Positions 24,701 through 33,203 of a DNA stretch of 64,000 nt are shown piece by piece. Numbering within the stretch: the stretch's first letter is position 1; every line of letters starts with the position of its first letter. Origin of the DNA: Fusobacterium sp. (GTDB taxonomy: Bacteria; Fusobacteriota; Fusobacteriia; Fusobacteriales; Fusobacteriaceae); contig NZ_JAGIRL010000044.1 of NCBI RefSeq assembly GCF_019012925.1, positions 1-64,000 on the forward strand, written 5' to 3'. Both the position numbers and the translations under genes were made by a program. The notes beneath the pieces are model-generated. The model was not told the DNA's origin. It did not search any database and saw only the letters and a list, made by a program, of their open reading frames with translations.

Positions 24701-26164
24701 ATGTTTAACTATCTACAAAAAATTGGTAAAGCATTAATGGTTCCAGTAGCAGTTCTACCAGCTGCAGCAATCCTTATGGGTATTGGATACTGGATAGACC
24801 CAACAGGTTGGGGAGCAAATAGCCAACTTGCTGCATTCTTAATTAAGGCAGGTGCCGCTATTATTGACAATATGCCTATACTATTTGCTGTTGGTGTTGC
24901 TTTTGGACTTTCTAAGGATAAAAATGGTGCTGCTGCTCTAGCTGGATTAGTTGCTTTTGAAGTTGTTACTACTCTACTATCTGTAGGTGCAGTTGCTCAA
25001 ATGACAGGAATCGCTCCTGATCAAGTTTCTCCTGCTTTTGGAAAAATTAACAACCAATTCGTAGGAATACTTTGTGGGGTTATTGCTGGAGAGTTATATA
25101 ACAAATTCCATACTTTAGAACTACCTAAATTCTTAGCTTTCTTTAGTGGAAAAAGATTTGTTCCTATTATAACTTCAGTTGTTATGTTAGTTGTTTCATT
25201 TATATTACTATATATTTGGCCAGTTATCTACTCTGGTTTAGTTGGATTTGGAATTAGCATTGCTAAATTAGGACCAGTTGGAGCTGGAGTATATGGATTC
25301 TTTAACAGATTATTGATCCCAGTTGGATTACACCACGCTTTAAACTCTGTATTCTGGTTTAATGTTGCTGGTATTAATGATATCGGAAGATTCTGGGGAG
25401 ACCCAGCAGCTGCTTATGCTGGATTACCTGCTGCAGTTGAAGGAGCTTACCATGTTGGAATGTACCAAGCAGGATTCTTCCCTATTATGATGTTTGGATT
25501 ATTAGGAGCTTGTTTAGCTTTCATCAAAACTGCTAAACCTGCTAATAAAGAGAAAATAAAATCTATCATGTTAGCTGCTGGATTTGCAAGTTTCTTTACT
25601 GGAGTAACTGAACCTATTGAGTTTGCATTTATGTTCGTTGCACCAGCTCTATACTTACTACACGCTTTACTAACTGGTATAGCTGTATTCTTAGCTGCTT
25701 CATTAGATTGGATGGCTGGATTTGGATTCTCTGCTGGATTCGTTGATTTTGTACTATCACTACGTAACCCTAATGCTAATAACCCAATAATGCTAATAGT
25801 TTTAGGATTAATCTTCTTCGTAATCTACTATGTAGTATTTACATTTGCAATCAATAAATTTAACATCAAAACTCCTGGAAGAGAAGATGAAGATATGGTT
25901 GAAGTTGAAGTTAATGCTAATGGTGTTTCTGCTCATATGGCTGTAGCTTCTGCTCTATTACCTCTATTAGGTGGAAAAGAAAACTTAGTTTCTATTGATA
26001 ACTGTGCTACAAGATTGAGATTAGAAGTTGTTGATGGAGAAAAAGTTAATGATGCTGAAATTAAAAAAGTAGCTGCTGGAATAATGAAAAGAGGAAATGC
26101 TGTACAAGTTATCATTGGACCACATGTTGAATTTGTTGCTACTGAATTAAAAAAATTAGTTTAA
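24701..26164 (+). CDS. PTS EIICB permease, glucose/N-acetylglucosamine family (NagE-like)
   Basis: A 487-residue fused IIC-IIB protein that takes up and phosphorylates a hexose. The IIC part (residues 1-390) has PVAVLPAAAILMGIGYWID, NRLLIPVGLHHALNSVFWF and FASFFTGVTEPIEFAFMF; the IIB domain (about 410-487) has the phosphocysteine in SIDNCATRLRLEV. The NDIGRFWGDP segment between helices fits the N-acetylglucosamine branch better than PtsG, but this is not decisive. No IIA domain is attached, so a separate EIIA must act. AGGAGG precedes the ATG; a hairpin terminator follows. Confidence 0.88.
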   Translation: MFNYLQKIGKALMVPVAVLPAAAILMGIGYWIDPTGWGANSQLAAFLIKAGAAIIDNMPILFAVGVAFGLSKDKNGAAALAGLVAFEVVTTLLSVGAVAQMTGIAPDQVSPAFGKINNQFVGILCGVIAGELYNKFHTLELPKFLAFFSGKRFVPIITSVVMLVVSFILLYIWPVIYSGLVGFGISIAKLGPVGAGVYGFFNRLLIPVGLHHALNSVFWFNVAGINDIGRFWGDPAAAYAGLPAAVEGAYHVGMYQAGFFPIMMFGLLGACLAFIKTAKPANKEKIKSIMLAAGFASFFTGVTEPIEFAFMFVAPALYLLHALLTGIAVFLAASLDWMAGFGFSAGFVDFVLSLRNPNANNPIMLIVLGLIFFVIYYVVFTFAINKFNIKTPGREDEDMVEVEVNANGVSAHMAVASALLPLLGGKENLVSIDNCATRLRLEVVDGEKVNDAEIKKVAAGIMKRGNAVQVIIGPHVEFVATELKKLV

Positions 26165-26181
26165 TTAAACTATGAAAATTA

Positions 26182-26212
26182 AAAGCTGTCACTTGTTTGG
26201 CAGCTTTTTTTT
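26182..26212 (+). terminator. Terminator of the PTS EIICB gene
   Basis: AAAGCTGTC, loop, GGCAGCTTT, then eight T residues. Confidence 0.88.
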
Positions 26213-26231
26213 ATTTTTTTCAAAAAAATTA

Positions 26232-26260
26232 TTGACTTAATAAAAATTATATGGTAATAT
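26232..26260 (+). promoter_or_regulatory. Promoter of tRNA-Gln
   Basis: TTGACT, 17 bases, TAATAT; the tRNA begins 12 bp later. Confidence 0.82.
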
Positions 26261-26271
26261 AAATATGTTGT

Positions 26272-26346
26272 TGGGGTGTCGCCAAGCGGTAAGGCAACGG
26301 ACTTTGACTCCGTCATGCGTTGGTTCGAATCCAGCCACCCCAGCCA
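26272..26346 (+). tRNA. tRNA-Gln, anticodon UUG
   Basis: A complete 75-base cloverleaf: acceptor TGGGGTG pairs with CACCCCA, discriminator G, and encoded CCA at 26344-26346. The anticodon stem ACGGA/TCCGT holds the loop CTTTGAC with TTG as anticodon; the T loop reads GTTCGAATC. Single tRNA with its own promoter and terminator. Confidence 0.97.
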
Positions 26347-26361
26347 TTCACTAAGCATATG

Positions 26362-26390
26362 AAGCTGTCTATATAGACAGCTTTTTTTTT
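26362..26390 (+). terminator. Terminator of tRNA-Gln
   Basis: Perfect palindrome with arms AAGCTGTCTAT followed by nine T residues, 15 bp after the tRNA. Confidence 0.92.
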
Positions 26391-26503
26391 ACCATTTTTT
26401 CAAAAAGAATGACAAAATCTACATAAATTTTAGTATAATAATAAATATAGTAATTCTTAAAAATTATCAAATCACTATAAAAAAGTAATGGGGGAATGAA
26501 GGA

Positions 26504-26836
26504 ATGAAAAAGAAGTTAATAATTTTAGCATTTATTATTCTAACAAGTTATAGTTATGCTAAGAAAGAAAATTTTAAGTATAAGAGCAGAAGAGAAAAGG
26601 AGAGCTTTTTAACCGAAATTTTGGAATTAGATGACATTCCTTTACTAGAAAAAGATGAATTATTTGAAGAGTGGCACTCTATATTAGAAGATTTGACTGA
26701 AAAAGCATTGGAAGATAACAATGCATTGGAAGAATTAATGGAGTGGAAAGAAATTCATAGTGAATTATCTAAAAAACATAGAAAAATTAGAGAAGATATA
26801 GATGATGACGACGATGATGATGAAGATGACGATTAA
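26504..26836 (+). CDS. Small exported protein with a polyacidic tail
   Basis: A 110-residue protein of no family I recognise. Residues 1-19 are a signal peptide (MKKKLIILAFIILTSYSYA, predicted cut after SYA). The mature part is short, highly charged and helical, with DLTEKALEDNNALEELMEW, and ends in a run of 13 Asp/Glu residues. Such a tail might bind calcium or cationic surfaces in the periplasm (inference). The ATG follows GAAGGA closely. It is monocistronic, between tRNA-Gln and a bidirectional terminator. Confidence 0.75.
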   Translation: MKKKLIILAFIILTSYSYAKKENFKYKSRREKESFLTEILELDDIPLLEKDELFEEWHSILEDLTEKALEDNNALEELMEWKEIHSELSKKHRKIREDIDDDDDDDEDDD

Positions 26837-26853
26837 TAATCTAAAACCACATA

Positions 26854-26880
26854 AAAAAGGAGAGCTAAACTCTCCTTTTT
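26854..26880. terminator. Bidirectional terminator between convergent genes
   Basis: AAAAAGGAGAG, 5-base loop, CTCTCCTTTTT. It ends the acid-tail gene on the plus strand and pgi on the minus strand. Confidence 0.85.
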
Positions 26881-26882
26881 AA

Positions 26883-28235
26883 TTACTTATTTCCTAATCT
26901 TTCATTTAAAGCTTCTGCTTCTTTTTCATATCCTTTTTTACCTAATAAAGCAAACATATTAGCCTTATAAGATTCTACACCTGGTTGGTTAAATGGATTT
27001 ACTCCTAAGATATATCCACTTATTCCACAAGCTTTTTCAAAGAAGTAGAATAGGTATCCTAAATGGAAAGGTGTTGCTTCAGGAACATTTACTATTAAGT
27101 TAGGAACTCCACCATCCACATGAGCAAGTAGTGTTCCTTGTGATGCTTTCTTATTTACAAAATCCATTCCTTTTCCAGCTAAATAGTTTAATCCATCTAA
27201 GTCAGCTTCTTCTGCTTCTATTATGATATCCTCTTCTGGCTCTCCTATCAATACTGCAGTTTCAATTAACTCTCTTCTTCCATCTTGGATATATTGTCCC
27301 ATTGAGTGTAAATCTGTTGAAAAATCTGCTGCTGCTGGGAATAATCCTTTTCCATCTTTTCCTTCAGATTCTCCAAATAACTGCTTCCACCATTCACCAA
27401 AATAGTGTAATCTTGGCTCATAGTTAATTAACATCTCTATGTTTTTACCTCTTCTATTTAAGATATTTCTAATAGCTGCATATTTGTAACAATCATTCTC
27501 TTCAAATGATGCTGTATAATCATTTTGAGCCTCTCTTGCTCCAGCCATTAATTCATCTATATCTATTCCGGCACAAGCTATTGGTAATAATCCTACTGGA
27601 GTTAAAACTGAGAATCTTCCACCTACATCATCAGGAATAACAAAAGTCTCATATCCCTCTTCATCTGCTAATTTCTTTAATGCTCCCTTAGCTTTGTCTG
27701 TAGTAGCATAAATTCTATTTTTAGCTTCAGATTTTCCATATTTCTCTTCAATATGTTTTTTCAACACTCTAAAAGCTATAGCTGGTTCAGTTGTAGTTCC
27801 TGATTTAGAGATTACATTGATTGAGTAATCTTTTCCCTCTAATAGATCTAAAAGGTGTTTTAAATATACACCAGATATGTTGTTTCCTACATAGAATATC
27901 TCTGTACCTTTTCTCTTCTCCTTTGGTAAGTTGTTATAAAAAGTATGTGACAAGAAGTCAATAGCTGCTCTTGCTCCTAAATATGATCCCCCAATTCCCA
28001 CTACTAAAAGGATATCTGAATCCTTTTTTATCTTTTCTGCTGCTGCTTTAATTCTTTCAAATTCATCCTTATCATAGTTAGTTGGCAACTCTATCCAACC
28101 TAAAAAGTCATTACCAGCCCCATTTTTCTCTTTTAAAAATTTTTCTGCTGATAATACTTGTGACTTCATTAGAGCTAATTCCTCTTCACTCATAAATTGA
28201 AGTGCTTTTGAATAATCAAATGACAGTTTTTTCAT
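26883..28235 (-). CDS. pgi: Glucose-6-phosphate isomerase
   Basis: Interconverts glucose 6-phosphate and fructose 6-phosphate in glycolysis. At 450 residues it is of the short Bacillus/Thermotoga type. Motifs [50 protein letters not shown], and [16 protein letters not shown] are intact and in order; the conserved Glu in FGESEGK and Lys near the C-terminus ([14 protein letters not shown]) complete the site. AGGAGGAG precedes the ATG, 21 bp after the SLH gene, so the two share a transcript. Confidence 0.96.
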   Translation of the reverse strand: MKKLSFDYSKALQFMSEEELALMKSQVLSAEKFLKEKNGAGNDFLGWIELPTNYDKDEFERIKAAAEKIKKDSDILLVVGIGGSYLGARAAIDFLSHTFYNNLPKEKRKGTEIFYVGNNISGVYLKHLLDLLEGKDYSINVISKSGTTTEPAIAFRVLKKHIEEKYGKSEAKNRIYATTDKAKGALKKLADEEGYETFVIPDDVGGRFSVLTPVGLLPIACAGIDIDELMAGAREAQNDYTASFEENDCYKYAAIRNILNRRGKNIEMLINYEPRLHYFGEWWKQLFGESEGKDGKGLFPAAADFSTDLHSMGQYIQDGRRELIETAVLIGEPEEDIIIEAEEADLDGLNYLAGKGMDFVNKKASQGTLLAHVDGGVPNLIVNVPEATPFHLGYLFYFFEKACGISGYILGVNPFNQPGVESYKANMFALLGKKGYEKEAEALNERLGNK

Positions 28236-28256
28236 AATGTACTCCTCCTAATTTAT

Positions 28257-28694
28257 TTAATTTTTATCTTCAAGAGCTTCCACTCTTTTTTTCAAGTCTG
28301 CTATAGTTTTCTCATTTGTATTGATTCTCTCTCTCAAAATATCTATTGTTTCATTTATAACATCTATTCTATTAATAAAGGTTGTAGAGTCAAAACCTAT
28401 CTTATTTAACTCTTGAGAAAATTCAAACATAAGTGATTCCAAAATATTTAAATCCTCTTTATTCGCCTTTTTTAAATCCACATAGTCCAGAGCTTTAGCT
28501 AAATTAAAAGCAAAGTCATACCTATTCATGGGTTCATTCCCATCAAATCTATATCTATTCTCTACGATTATCCCCTTATCAATCAATGATTGTATCTGTG
28601 GATAAGCCCAGTGATCTTTATTTAAATCTTCAAATTTTGTCTCTGCAAATACTGCTGAAGAAAACACAATTAATAAAACAATTATATATCTCAT
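28257..28694 (-). CDS. Small exported SLH-domain coiled-coil protein
   Basis: A 145-residue protein with a signal peptide (about residues 1-17), one S-layer homology domain (FEDLNKDHWAYPQIQSLIDKG to NRYDFAFNLAKALDYV), and a C-terminal coiled coil (INRIDVINETIDILRERIN onward). SLH domains bind secondary cell wall or peptidoglycan. In diderm relatives the same layout is followed by a beta-barrel; none is present here, so it is either a free periplasmic tether or a shortened porin-like protein. AAGGA precedes the ATG; its own promoter is at 28739-28767 and pgi follows. Confidence 0.82.
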   Translation of the reverse strand: MRYIIVLLIVFSSAVFAETKFEDLNKDHWAYPQIQSLIDKGIIVENRYRFDGNEPMNRYDFAFNLAKALDYVDLKKANKEDLNILESLMFEFSQELNKIGFDSTTFINRIDVINETIDILRERINTNEKTIADLKKRVEALEDKN

Positions 28695-28738
28695 ATGACC
28701 TTTCCTTCTCTCTTTTTTATTCTTTTTTCATCACTTTA

Positions 28739-28767
28739 AGTATAGCATATTGAAGAGATTTTATCCA
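28739..28767 (-). promoter_or_regulatory. Promoter of the SLH-pgi operon
   Basis: On the minus strand TGGATA, 17 bases ending TGC, TATACT (extended -10), about 45 bp before the SLH gene. Confidence 0.6.
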
Positions 28768-28784
28768 CTAAATAATCCAAGCTA

Positions 28785-28827
28785 AAAAATGAGATTCCTG
28801 CATTTTTTATACAAAAATCTCATTTTT
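28785..28827 (-). terminator. Terminator of the cellobiose-type operon
   Basis: AAAAATGAGATT / AATCTCATTTTT, 12-bp perfect stem with a 19-base loop, 24 bp after the GH4 stop on the minus strand. Confidence 0.72.
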
Positions 28828-28850
28828 AACTTTAACAAGTTATCACTTTA

Positions 28851-30197
28851 TTAATACTTTTCTCTTTTTATTGCATGGTGGAATTGTGGTAGATAATCCC
28901 AGTTCTCTCTTATTATCTCATCAAACATAACTTTAACTTGATGTCCACTGTTAACTAATGGATTTAGTGTTAAAGCATGAATTGCTTTGTTATAGTTTCC
29001 TGTTACAGCAGCTTCTATTGTCATCTCTTCAAATGATTTCATCAATTGAAGTATTCCTCTTGCTTCTTTTGGGAATGGATCTTGAGCAAATGGTTTTATT
29101 CCATCTCTATACACTCTAGCTGTTACCTCTACTGCACAATTATCAGGTAAACAATCTATTACACCATTATTTTTAGTAGATACAACTATCACTGTTCCTT
29201 TATCATTGTAGATAGAGTTAATCAATTCACATGCAGCATCAGAGTAATACTGTCCTCCTCTTTGCTCCAATTGCTTAGGTTTTATATTTAAGTTAGGATC
29301 TTTATATAGTTCAAATAACTCTTTCTCAACTTTCTTTACCTGTTCTCCTCTAGTTCCCTTTCCTGATTTTACATCAGCAACTTGAGCTCTATACATCTCA
29401 TCTGTCATGTAGTAATATCTATGGTATCCACAAGGAATCATTCCTAAATCCAATATCTGCTCTCTTACCCATGAATCAGATGTTCTAAGATTTGCAGGTG
29501 TGTTCTCTATATCGTTTAACACTCCCTCTACTGCCTCTTTTGTCTTATCCACTCCATTGTGTAATACTTTTCTTCCCCAGAAGAAGTGATTTAATCCTCC
29601 ACATATTAACTCTATCTCATTATCTTCAGCTTTTAATGCCTTAACTACAGATTTTCTAACTCCAATAGGTACGTTACATAATCCTGCAATCTTTATATTT
29701 GGATAATATTTTATAACTGACTCTGTTACCATTCCACTTGGATTTGTAAAGTTTACTAACCAAGCATTTGGACAAAGTTCTGTCATATCCTTACATATAT
29801 CTAAAATTACAGGTATAGTTCTTAAAGCTTTTGCAAATCCTCCTGCTCCATTTGTCTCTTGTCCTATCATTCCATATCTCATTGGAATCTTCTCATCTCT
29901 TATTCTAGCTTCTAATAATCCTACTCTAAACTGTGTAGTTACAAAGTCAGCATCTTTCAAAGCTTCTCTTCTATTCAATGTCAAATGAATCTTAAATTTA
30001 TCAGCTAATCCAGCTTTTTCAACCATTCTTTTTGCTAAATTTCCAACTATTTCAAGCTTTTCTCTTCCATCCTCTATATCAACTAACCATAACTCTGTTA
30101 CTGGTAATTCTGCATATCTTTTTATAAATCCCTCAATTATCTCTGGAGTATATGATGATCCTCCACCTATAGTAGCTATCTTTAATTTATGTGCCAT
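28851..30197 (-). CDS. 6-phospho-beta-glucosidase, glycoside hydrolase family 4
   Basis: A 448-residue NAD- and metal-dependent hydrolase that splits phosphorylated beta-glucosides such as cellobiose 6-phosphate. IATIGGGSSYTPEIIEGF binds NAD, QTN-like GQETNGAGGFAKALRTIP and LVNFTNPSGMVTE follow, and the metal Cys lies in GLCNVPIGVR. The CNVP form is typical of the beta-specific branch, whereas 6-phospho-alpha-glucosidases have CDMP, so I prefer the beta reading despite the known alpha enzyme of F. mortiferum. AGGAGG precedes the ATG; last gene of the operon with PTS IIB and IIC. Confidence 0.92.
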   Translation of the reverse strand: MAHKLKIATIGGGSSYTPEIIEGFIKRYAELPVTELWLVDIEDGREKLEIVGNLAKRMVEKAGLADKFKIHLTLNRREALKDADFVTTQFRVGLLEARIRDEKIPMRYGMIGQETNGAGGFAKALRTIPVILDICKDMTELCPNAWLVNFTNPSGMVTESVIKYYPNIKIAGLCNVPIGVRKSVVKALKAEDNEIELICGGLNHFFWGRKVLHNGVDKTKEAVEGVLNDIENTPANLRTSDSWVREQILDLGMIPCGYHRYYYMTDEMYRAQVADVKSGKGTRGEQVKKVEKELFELYKDPNLNIKPKQLEQRGGQYYSDAACELINSIYNDKGTVIVVSTKNNGVIDCLPDNCAVEVTARVYRDGIKPFAQDPFPKEARGILQLMKSFEEMTIEAAVTGNYNKAIHALTLNPLVNSGHQVKVMFDEIIRENWDYLPQFHHAIKREKY

Positions 30198-30234
30198 ATT
30201 AAAACCTCCTCATATTATTTCTATTTTTATAATT

Positions 30235-31539
30235 TTATTCTCCCTGTATCTCTTCTTGATATTTTTGCTCATCATACATTTTAAAGAATGGATAGTATAT
30301 TAATGTTGTAACTATCAATGATACCAACACTCCGAAAACTGTAGATAGATTTCCTCCACTTACTAAGTAAGCATGTATAGGTGCTGGAATAGTCCATGGA
30401 ATATTTACTCCAGTAGTTATACCAATTAGACCAAATTTTGTTCCCCAGTAAAGTATAGTAGTATTTACTAATGGAGCTAATATAAATGGTACTAATAAAA
30501 TTGGGTTCATAACTATTGGTGTTCCAAATATAACTGGTTCATTTATATTAAATATCCCTGGTCCTAAAGAAATTTTACCAATTTCTCTCAATTGTTTACT
30601 TTTAGCAAAGAAAGTCATAAGAAAAACCAAACTCAATGTAAGTCCTGATCCACCATATTGGAAACTCATAAACATAAATGAAGAAGTTGTTATATTAGGT
30701 ATCTCTGCTCCCATTTGAAAAGCCAGTCTATTTTCATCCATCATTTGTAACCATATTGGTGTCATTACTGATCCTACTATAGTGGCACCATGTAATCCCA
30801 TACTCCAGAAAATTTGAGCTGCAAGTACTGATAGTATAGTTCCTATAAACGATCCTCCTAGGATAGTCAATGGTTTTCCTAAGATAATAGTTATAAAGTT
30901 GTGAACATTTTCAAAAGAAGTTAACTCAAATCCAATTCTCACTACTAATGTTAAAATTATAGTAATTATAGCTGGTATAAGTGCCAAGAAAGACTTTCCT
31001 ACTGCTGGTGGCACTGAATCTGGCATCTTGATTATTAAATTTTTATCTATTGTAAACTTTACTACCTCTGTTGTGTAAATCCCTACTATTATAGCTACAA
31101 ATAATCCTTTACTTCCAACAAGCCCAAGATTAATCCCTGTTACTGTCACTACTGTCTCTCCAATTGTATGTAAAATACTAAATGGAGATAATAATAGAAA
31201 CGCTGTCAAAGATATTACTCCACATGAGATTGGATCTACTCTCTTCTTCTCAGCTAATCTATAGGCTACTCCAATAGAGGCAACCATAGCCATAACATCA
31301 TATGTTACCTGTACAGGATATAATATTCTACTCTTCCATAATTCTCCAAATACTCCCTCCATAAATCCAGAGTACCCTGGTATTGGTAGATAAGCAAATA
31401 TCAAAAATATACTTCCAACTATTAATAGTGGCATTGTAAGAGTTAATCCATCCCTAATTGCTTGTAAATATATATTCCCAGATATTTTCATAGCTAGTGG
31501 TAAAAAATATTTTTCCAAAAATTCATTTATTTTATTCAT
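30235..31539 (-). CDS. PTS lactose/cellobiose-family IIC permease
   Basis: A 434-residue membrane component that moves a beta-disaccharide across the inner membrane. About ten hydrophobic segments; AIRDGLTLTMPLLIVGSIFLI and the glycosyl-binding NINEPVIFGTPIVMNPILLVPF segment are characteristic of the Lac/Cel family. The Glu of INEP is present. AGGGGGAG precedes the ATG, 23 bp after the IIB gene. The next gene encodes the matching 6-phospho-beta-glucosidase. Confidence 0.93.
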   Translation of the reverse strand: MNKINEFLEKYFLPLAMKISGNIYLQAIRDGLTLTMPLLIVGSIFLIFAYLPIPGYSGFMEGVFGELWKSRILYPVQVTYDVMAMVASIGVAYRLAEKKRVDPISCGVISLTAFLLLSPFSILHTIGETVVTVTGINLGLVGSKGLFVAIIVGIYTTEVVKFTIDKNLIIKMPDSVPPAVGKSFLALIPAIITIILTLVVRIGFELTSFENVHNFITIILGKPLTILGGSFIGTILSVLAAQIFWSMGLHGATIVGSVMTPIWLQMMDENRLAFQMGAEIPNITTSSFMFMSFQYGGSGLTLSLVFLMTFFAKSKQLREIGKISLGPGIFNINEPVIFGTPIVMNPILLVPFILAPLVNTTILYWGTKFGLIGITTGVNIPWTIPAPIHAYLVSGGNLSTVFGVLVSLIVTTLIYYPFFKMYDEQKYQEEIQGE

Positions 31540-31562
31540 TCTAACATCTCCCCCTAATTTTG

Positions 31563-31871
31563 TTATTTCAATGCATTTAAAGCCGTTTCTAAGACTTTAG
31601 CTCCATTCATAGTTCCGTAGTCTAACATATTTATAACTTCTACTTTTTTTCCACACTCTGCAGCTACCTTACTTAAATCAGCCTGTTTAAATCTTACCTG
31701 TGGTCCTAATAAAAATATGTCAAACTCATTTAATTTTTCATTAAATCTTTCTATTGGACAAGCTTCTATCTTTACATCTATTTTCTTTTCCTCTGCTGCT
31801 TTTAACATTTTAGTTACCATTAAACTTGTTGACATTCCTGCTGCACATAATAGTAATATTTTCTTCTCCAT
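31563..31871 (-). CDS. PTS lactose/cellobiose-family IIB component
   Basis: A 102-residue cytosolic phosphocarrier. The phosphocysteine is Cys9 in LLLCAAGMSTSLMVTKML, the standard cellobiose IIB site; IFLLGPQVRF is the second conserved segment. It passes phosphate from IIA to the sugar on IIC. First gene of the operon, read from the promoter at 31938-31966. No IIA gene is found in this operon or elsewhere in the window. Confidence 0.93.
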   Translation of the reverse strand: MEKKILLLCAAGMSTSLMVTKMLKAAEEKKIDVKIEACPIERFNEKLNEFDIFLLGPQVRFKQADLSKVAAECGKKVEVINMLDYGTMNGAKVLETALNALK

Positions 31872-31915
31872 TTTTTACCTCCACATTCTATTTGCATTTT
31901 ATATGTAACTTTTTT

Positions 31916-31923
31916 AAACGTTT
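31916..31923. promoter_or_regulatory. AAACGTTT palindrome at the cellobiose operon start
   Basis: TAAACGTTTA, a perfect palindrome centred on CG, positioned at about +9 of the cellobiose operon transcript. LacI-family operators have this kind of CG centre; no LacI-type gene lies nearby. Confidence 0.5.
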
Positions 31924-31937
31924 AGTTTTATAACGAT

Positions 31938-31966
31938 ATAATACATCAAAAATAATATTTTAGCAA
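31938..31966 (-). promoter_or_regulatory. Promoter of the cellobiose-type operon
   Basis: On the minus strand TTGCTA, 17 bases, TATTAT. The predicted start near 31931 gives a leader of about 60 nt. Confidence 0.7.
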
Positions 31967-32025
31967 CTCTTCTAATAAAACTCCTTAATTTTCGTTTTTT
32001 TATATATTTTATACCCTTTTTATGC

Positions 32026-32047
32026 TAAAATAACATATAAAACGTTT
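32026..32047 (+). promoter_or_regulatory. Extended -10 and second AAACGTTT palindrome ahead of the Rep-like gene
   Basis: TGCTAAAAT gives a rightward -10 (hexamer 32026-32031) and AAACGTTT at 32040-32047 with flanking TAT/ATA lies just after it. The two AAACGTTT copies are 124 bp apart. The 31872-32117 gap holds no gene beyond these signals. Confidence 0.45.
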
Positions 32048-32117
32048 CATACTTTCATAGGAAAAATAAACACTTGAATTTTTCGTTATTTTTTTTATGA
32101 AAAAAGGGGGAAAAATC

Positions 32118-33194
32118 TTGAAAAAAAAAGTTTTTGTTGAATTTTCGTGTCCATTAACTAAAGATGAGAAGAAATTAATTAACTTTTTGGTAAAAAAAGA
32201 ACTAAAACTTGAAAAACTAACTTTCTTATTAGAAGACTTAGATATTCCAAAATTAAAAAATAGCAAACTTTCTTTTATTGATAGATTTTGTAAAAAAGGT
32301 ATATATCTGTACTCAAATGATAATATGGAATATCTTTCTATTTTTAATTCATACTCTTTTATAAATAACTTTGTAACGATAAATTTTAATCCTATATTTA
32401 TCGAATACCTAAAAAACGAAGAGAAGATTTTTCATTACAATCTTCCACAAATTTTATTTTTTAAATATGACTTTTCTATTGATTTTTTCTATAAACTGAT
32501 AAAACCTAATTTTTTAGACTCTACAATAGAACTACCACTGGAGGAGTTTAGAGATATTATTAATAATTATAAGTATAAACGACTCTATGATGTTAAACGT
32601 TTTCTTATTGAACCATTGATAGAGGATATAAATCTTTACACCGATTTTAAACTTTCTTATAAAATTAATAAAACAGATACAAATTATACTGTAGTCTTTT
32701 ACCTAAAAAACAATAATATTGATGAAGTTAGAAACTATGTTAATAACTTTTTAAGACTATATAAACACTATATTTTAGAGCCTGAAAAATTAAAAGTGGT
32801 TATATTCAACGCCATTCAAACTCATGGCTACAACTACACAAAAAATAAATTATTACTTACTATCAAAAATAAAAAGAAATATCGTCTAAAATTTGACGAT
32901 ATCTTTGAGAAATTTCTTAATAATGAGTTAGGAGAATCATATGTCGCTTTAAAAAAGATTGAGTGTGAAGTTAAAAGTATCAATAAATTAAAAGAGCTGG
33001 TCTTTAAAGAGTTGGCACCTTTAGATATTCCAGAAATTGCTAAATTAGATTATAACACCAGTCTAACTCAAAAGATCTTTTGGATGAAAGAGAAAGAGAT
33101 AACTGAAATAATTAGTGATAATTTAAAAATTGAACTTTTTTTTAATCCTGAAAATAAATCTAATATAAATATCTATTTAAGATATATAAAATAG
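32118..33194 (+). CDS. Rep_3-like replication initiator protein (chromosomal)
   Basis: A 358-residue basic protein. The segment EEFRDIINNYKYKRLYDVKRF followed by IEPLIEDINLYTDFKLSY is the winged-helix pattern of Rep_3/RepB plasmid initiators (LRxxLxxxxKYxxxxDFKRxVLxPAIxEIN). A second winged-helix-like half lies at residues about 200-340. The first in-frame ATG (32097) has no ribosome binding site; a TTG at 32118 has AAGGGGG eight bases ahead, so I use it. No iterons are obvious. It is followed 9 bp later by a MATE exporter. Function on the chromosome is unknown: integrated plasmid relic or adapted regulator. Confidence 0.6.
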   Translation: MKKKVFVEFSCPLTKDEKKLINFLVKKELKLEKLTFLLEDLDIPKLKNSKLSFIDRFCKKGIYLYSNDNMEYLSIFNSYSFINNFVTINFNPIFIEYLKNEEKIFHYNLPQILFFKYDFSIDFFYKLIKPNFLDSTIELPLEEFRDIINNYKYKRLYDVKRFLIEPLIEDINLYTDFKLSYKINKTDTNYTVVFYLKNNNIDEVRNYVNNFLRLYKHYILEPEKLKVVIFNAIQTHGYNYTKNKLLLTIKNKKKYRLKFDDIFEKFLNNELGESYVALKKIECEVKSINKLKELVFKELAPLDIPEIAKLDYNTSLTQKIFWMKEKEITEIISDNLKIELFFNPENKSNINIYLRYIK

Positions 33195-33203
33195 GAGTGA
33201 AAG

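Noticed and set aside
28755..28767. TTATCCACT, resembling a DnaA box
   Set aside because: Single copy, partly the -35 region of the SLH promoter; no box cluster or A/T-rich unwinding region, so not an origin.
28851..30197. 6-phospho-alpha-glucosidase (MalH-like)
   Set aside because: The metal loop is CNVP, the beta-type form, and the neighbours are a cellobiose-type PTS.
32097..32117. ATG at 32097 as start of the Rep-like gene
   Set aside because: It is preceded by a T run without a ribosome binding site, while TTG at 32118 follows AAGGGGG.
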